Positions 7,971-9,554 of a DNA stretch of 9,554 nucleotides are shown here, one piece after another. Within the stretch, counting starts at the first letter, position 1. The number at the start of each line of letters is the position of its first letter. The stretch comes from Methanoregula sp. (lineage in GTDB: Archaea > Halobacteriota > Methanomicrobia > Methanomicrobiales > Methanospirillaceae). The stretch spans positions 10,618 to 20,171 of the forward strand of contig PMKW01000022.1 in the NCBI GenBank assembly GCA_003157895.1. The letters run 5' to 3'. The position numbers and the translations under genes were made by a program. Below the pieces are notes generated by a model. The model worked only from the letters and a program-made list of their open reading frames with translations, was not told the DNA's origin and made no database searches.

Positions 7971-8339
7971 TCAAAAAGGCAACCGATCGGCGTTGCGGGT
8001 CGCGTCGTGCGTCTTGTTTTTTAAGATCAGCGGGTACTCTACGTTCTCGTAGGCTGACTGGAGGGGGATCGGGGAGAGCTTCTGGAAGATATACCCGATG
8101 GTATCGCACCTAAGGTGTGACCGCTCCAGTTCAGTCATCTTCGCTACGTTCCTGCCTTCGATATAGAGGTTTCCCATTGTGGGAACATCGAGGATTTCCT
8201 CTTGGTTCATCATCGTCGATTTGCCGGATCCCGATGATCCCATGATTGCAACGAAATCATTCTCTATGATATCGAGCGAGACGTGGTTAAGCGCCGTAAA
8301 GTCCCCGTTCTCGAGCGAGTAAGTCTTGGTGACATCCAT
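7971..8339 (-). pseudogene. Truncated ABC transporter ATP-binding protein (MacB/LolD type)
   Basis: N-terminal half of an ABC ATPase of the family that pairs with FtsX/MacB-like permeases. The 122-residue remnant keeps V-T-K-T-Y near its start, A-L-N-H-V-S-L, Walker A G-S-S-G-S-G-K-S-T (34-42), the L-D-x-P-T-x-G segment (50-56), and the Q-loop F-Q (Gln86) followed by E-N-V-E-Y-P-L. It stops at 122 residues; full members have about 220-240. The LSGGQ signature, Walker B and H-loop are absent and are not found in any frame downstream. Residues 46-49 (Q-E-E-I), normally a small hydrophobic L-I-G-C-like stretch, are also degraded. No permease gene is adjacent. It cannot hydrolyse ATP as a normal ABC subunit, so it is called a pseudogene; a sequencing break is less likely because no continuation exists in the following bases. 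Confidence 0.8.
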
Positions 8340-8374
8340 CTGGATATAACGCCGTCATTACCAGTCTCTCTACT

Positions 8375-8391
8375 GATGATTGGGAATCATC
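8375..8391. promoter_or_regulatory. Perfect 7-bp inverted repeat, possible operator
   Basis: GATGATT, spacer GGG, AATCATC. Such a symmetrical site could bind a dimeric regulator of asnB or be the remnant regulatory site of the decayed ABC gene, whose start codon is 36 bases away. The lack of a T-tract argues against a terminator. Function unproven. Confidence 0.3.
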
Positions 8392-8547
8392 CGATGTAAT
8401 TCCGGAAATGCCCTACGGGTTTTTCGCTGATACCTGAACCGCATATCCGGAAAAAACTGTAATGTTTTTCACCCGTAAAGGACAGACTGATACTGAAGGG
8501 ACAAATCCCGGGTTATTCAGGAAATCTTCCCTTACAACCCCTCACAT

Positions 8548-8555
8548 CTTTTTAA
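8548..8555 (+). promoter_or_regulatory. TATA box of asnB (leaderless transcript predicted)
   Basis: CTTTTTAAT (8547/8548-8555) is centred about 26 bases before 8578, so transcription should begin at or within about three bases of the asnB ATG at 8581. No Shine-Dalgarno sequence precedes the ATG, which agrees with leaderless initiation. Confidence 0.5.
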
Positions 8556-8580
8556 TCCAGCGCCACCCACCTTTACCATA

Positions 8581-9554
8581 ATGTGCGGCATTGCGGGGCA
8601 GTACTGTTTTGAGGGCCGGGTACCGGACGGGGACCTGCTGGCACGGATGTCAGAGCAGCTTATTCATCGGGGGCCCGATGGCGTGGGAAAAGAGATCCGG
8701 GGCTGCATGGGACTGGTGCACCGCCGGCTTGCCATCATCGACCTTTCCGAGGATGGTCTCCAGCCGATGACCAATGAGGACAAAACACTCTGGCTGGTAT
8801 ACAACGGCGAGATCTACAACTATGTCGAGCTCCGCGAGGAGTTGATTAAGAAAGGGCACCGCTTCCATTCACAATCCGATACCGAGGTGATCCTGCATGC
8901 CTACGAGGAATGGGGTACCGGATGCCTCCAGCGGTTCAATGGCATGTGGGCATTTGCCCTCTGGGATGAAAGGACACAGCAGCTCTTCTGTGCACGGGAC
9001 CGGTTCGGAATCAAACCGTTCTATTATACCGAGATCAATGGATCATTCCTGTTTGCATCCGAGATAAAGGCCCTTATTGAGCATCCGGATGTCGGGAAGA
9101 AACCGGATGATCAGATACTGGGCACCTATCTCGCATGGGGGGTGCAGGACCATTCGGCCCGGACAATGTTTGAAGGCATATCCCAGCTGAAACCGGCCCA
9201 TGCGCTCATTGTCACAAAAGACGGACCACATATACCGTACCAGTACTGGGAGGTTAGGATCAATGACGCACCCCAGTCAGAGACCCATGACCAGCAGGAC
9301 AAGGATCGCTTCCTCGAACTGCTCCGTGATGCAACCCGTATCCACCTCAGAAGCGATGTCGCTGTCGGCACATGCCTTTCGGGAGGGATCGATTCTTCAA
9401 CCCTGACCGTCATCATCAATAACCTTATCCGTGACGAGGCCCCTCCGAGTGTCAGCGAGCGACAAAAAACCTTCTCGGTAGTATTCAGCGATAAACGATT
9501 TGATGAGAGCCGGTATATTGACGAAATTGTGAACGCAACCGGTGTTGATTCCCA
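8581..9554 (+). CDS. asnB: Asparagine synthase (glutamine-hydrolysing), 3' end outside window
   Basis: Converts aspartate, glutamine and ATP to asparagine, glutamate, AMP and PPi. The first 324 residues are visible; the frame is still open at the window end. Cys2 (M-C-G-I-A-G) is the N-terminal nucleophile of the class II glutamine amidotransferase domain. The domain continues with H-R-G-P-D (29-33), H-R-R-L-A-I-I-D-L (47-55), Y-N-G-E-I-Y-N (74-80), S-D-T-E (99-102), F-N-G-M-W-A-F-A-L-W-D (119-129), R-D-R-F-G-I-K-P (139-146) and F-A-S-E-I-K-A-L. The synthetase domain starts near 240, with the PP-loop S-G-G-I-D-S-S at 267-273 binding ATP, then F-D-E-S. Start is certain because Cys2 must follow the initiator. 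All key residues seen are intact. In archaea such enzymes either make free asparagine or lie in surface-glycan clusters; the window cannot decide. Confidence 0.95.
   Translation, partial: MCGIAGQYCFEGRVPDGDLLARMSEQLIHRGPDGVGKEIRGCMGLVHRRLAIIDLSEDGLQPMTNEDKTLWLVYNGEIYNYVELREELIKKGHRFHSQSDTEVILHAYEEWGTGCLQRFNGMWAFALWDERTQQLFCARDRFGIKPFYYTEINGSFLFASEIKALIEHPDVGKKPDDQILGTYLAWGVQDHSARTMFEGISQLKPAHALIVTKDGPHIPYQYWEVRINDAPQSETHDQQDKDRFLELLRDATRIHLRSDVAVGTCLSGGIDSSTLTVIINNLIRDEAPPSVSERQKTFSVVFSDKRFDESRYIDEIVNATGVDS

Larger units (their letters stand above)
8340..8580. other. Intergenic region upstream of asnB with a perfect inverted repeat
   Basis: 241 bp between the ABC remnant and asnB. It contains GATGATT-GGG-AATCATC at 8375-8391 (seven-base perfect arms), a weak CCC-TAC-GGG plus T5 element at about 8410-8423, and the asnB TATA box near its right end. 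No open frame with recognisable protein content was found. It probably also includes the 5' flank of the decayed ABC gene. Confidence 0.45.

Noticed and set aside
7876..8109. Minus-strand 77-codon frame that could continue the ABC ATPase after a frameshift
   Set aside because: Its translation contains no LSGGQ, Walker B or other ABC motif, so it does not restore the gene.

Overview
The window looks like a piece of a methanogenic archaeon's chromosome, most likely close to Methanomicrobiales (Methanoregula-like); this placement is inference. It rests on the archaeal type of riboflavin synthase (a lumazine-synthase paralogue), a class V aminotransferase of the methanogen type, a short archaeal-type PurE, TATA-box/leaderless promoter architecture, ATGA gene overlaps, and a membrane-anchored PKD-repeat surface protein. 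Most of the window has moderately high GC. The first ~705 bases are strikingly AT-rich.

Layout. Bases 1-705 (+) encode a rhomboid-like intramembrane serine protease, probably cut at its 5' end by the window edge. It converges, two bases apart, with a four-gene minus-strand operon at 3890-708: class V aminotransferase, ribC (riboflavin synthase), ribH (lumazine synthase), class I/II aminotransferase. Two of its three junctions are ATGA overlaps. A 46-bp divergent promoter separates this operon from purE (3937-4332, +). Next come a SAM-dependent methyltransferase (5262-4516, -), a LEA14/WHy-domain protein (5435-5872, +), a five-PKD-repeat surface protein (7745-6096, -), a truncated ABC-transporter ATPase remnant (8339-7971, -), and asparagine synthetase asnB (8581 to the window end, +, incomplete).

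How they fit together. RibH and RibC carry out the last two steps of riboflavin synthesis. The substrate of RibH, 5-amino-6-ribitylaminouracil, is also the precursor of the F420 deazaflavin, whose other precursor is tyrosine, so co-transcription with two aminotransferases may join flavin/deazaflavin supply to amino-acid supply (inference). PurE and AsnB are further biosynthetic genes. The PKD protein and the rhomboid belong to the cell envelope.

No CRISPR array, tRNA, rRNA, insertion sequence or clearly new defence or mobile system was seen. The items most worth a second look are the AT-rich rhomboid, the interleaved divergent promoter, the missing conserved histidine in PurE, the decayed ABC ATPase, and a coding-like orphan fragment behind the methyltransferase.
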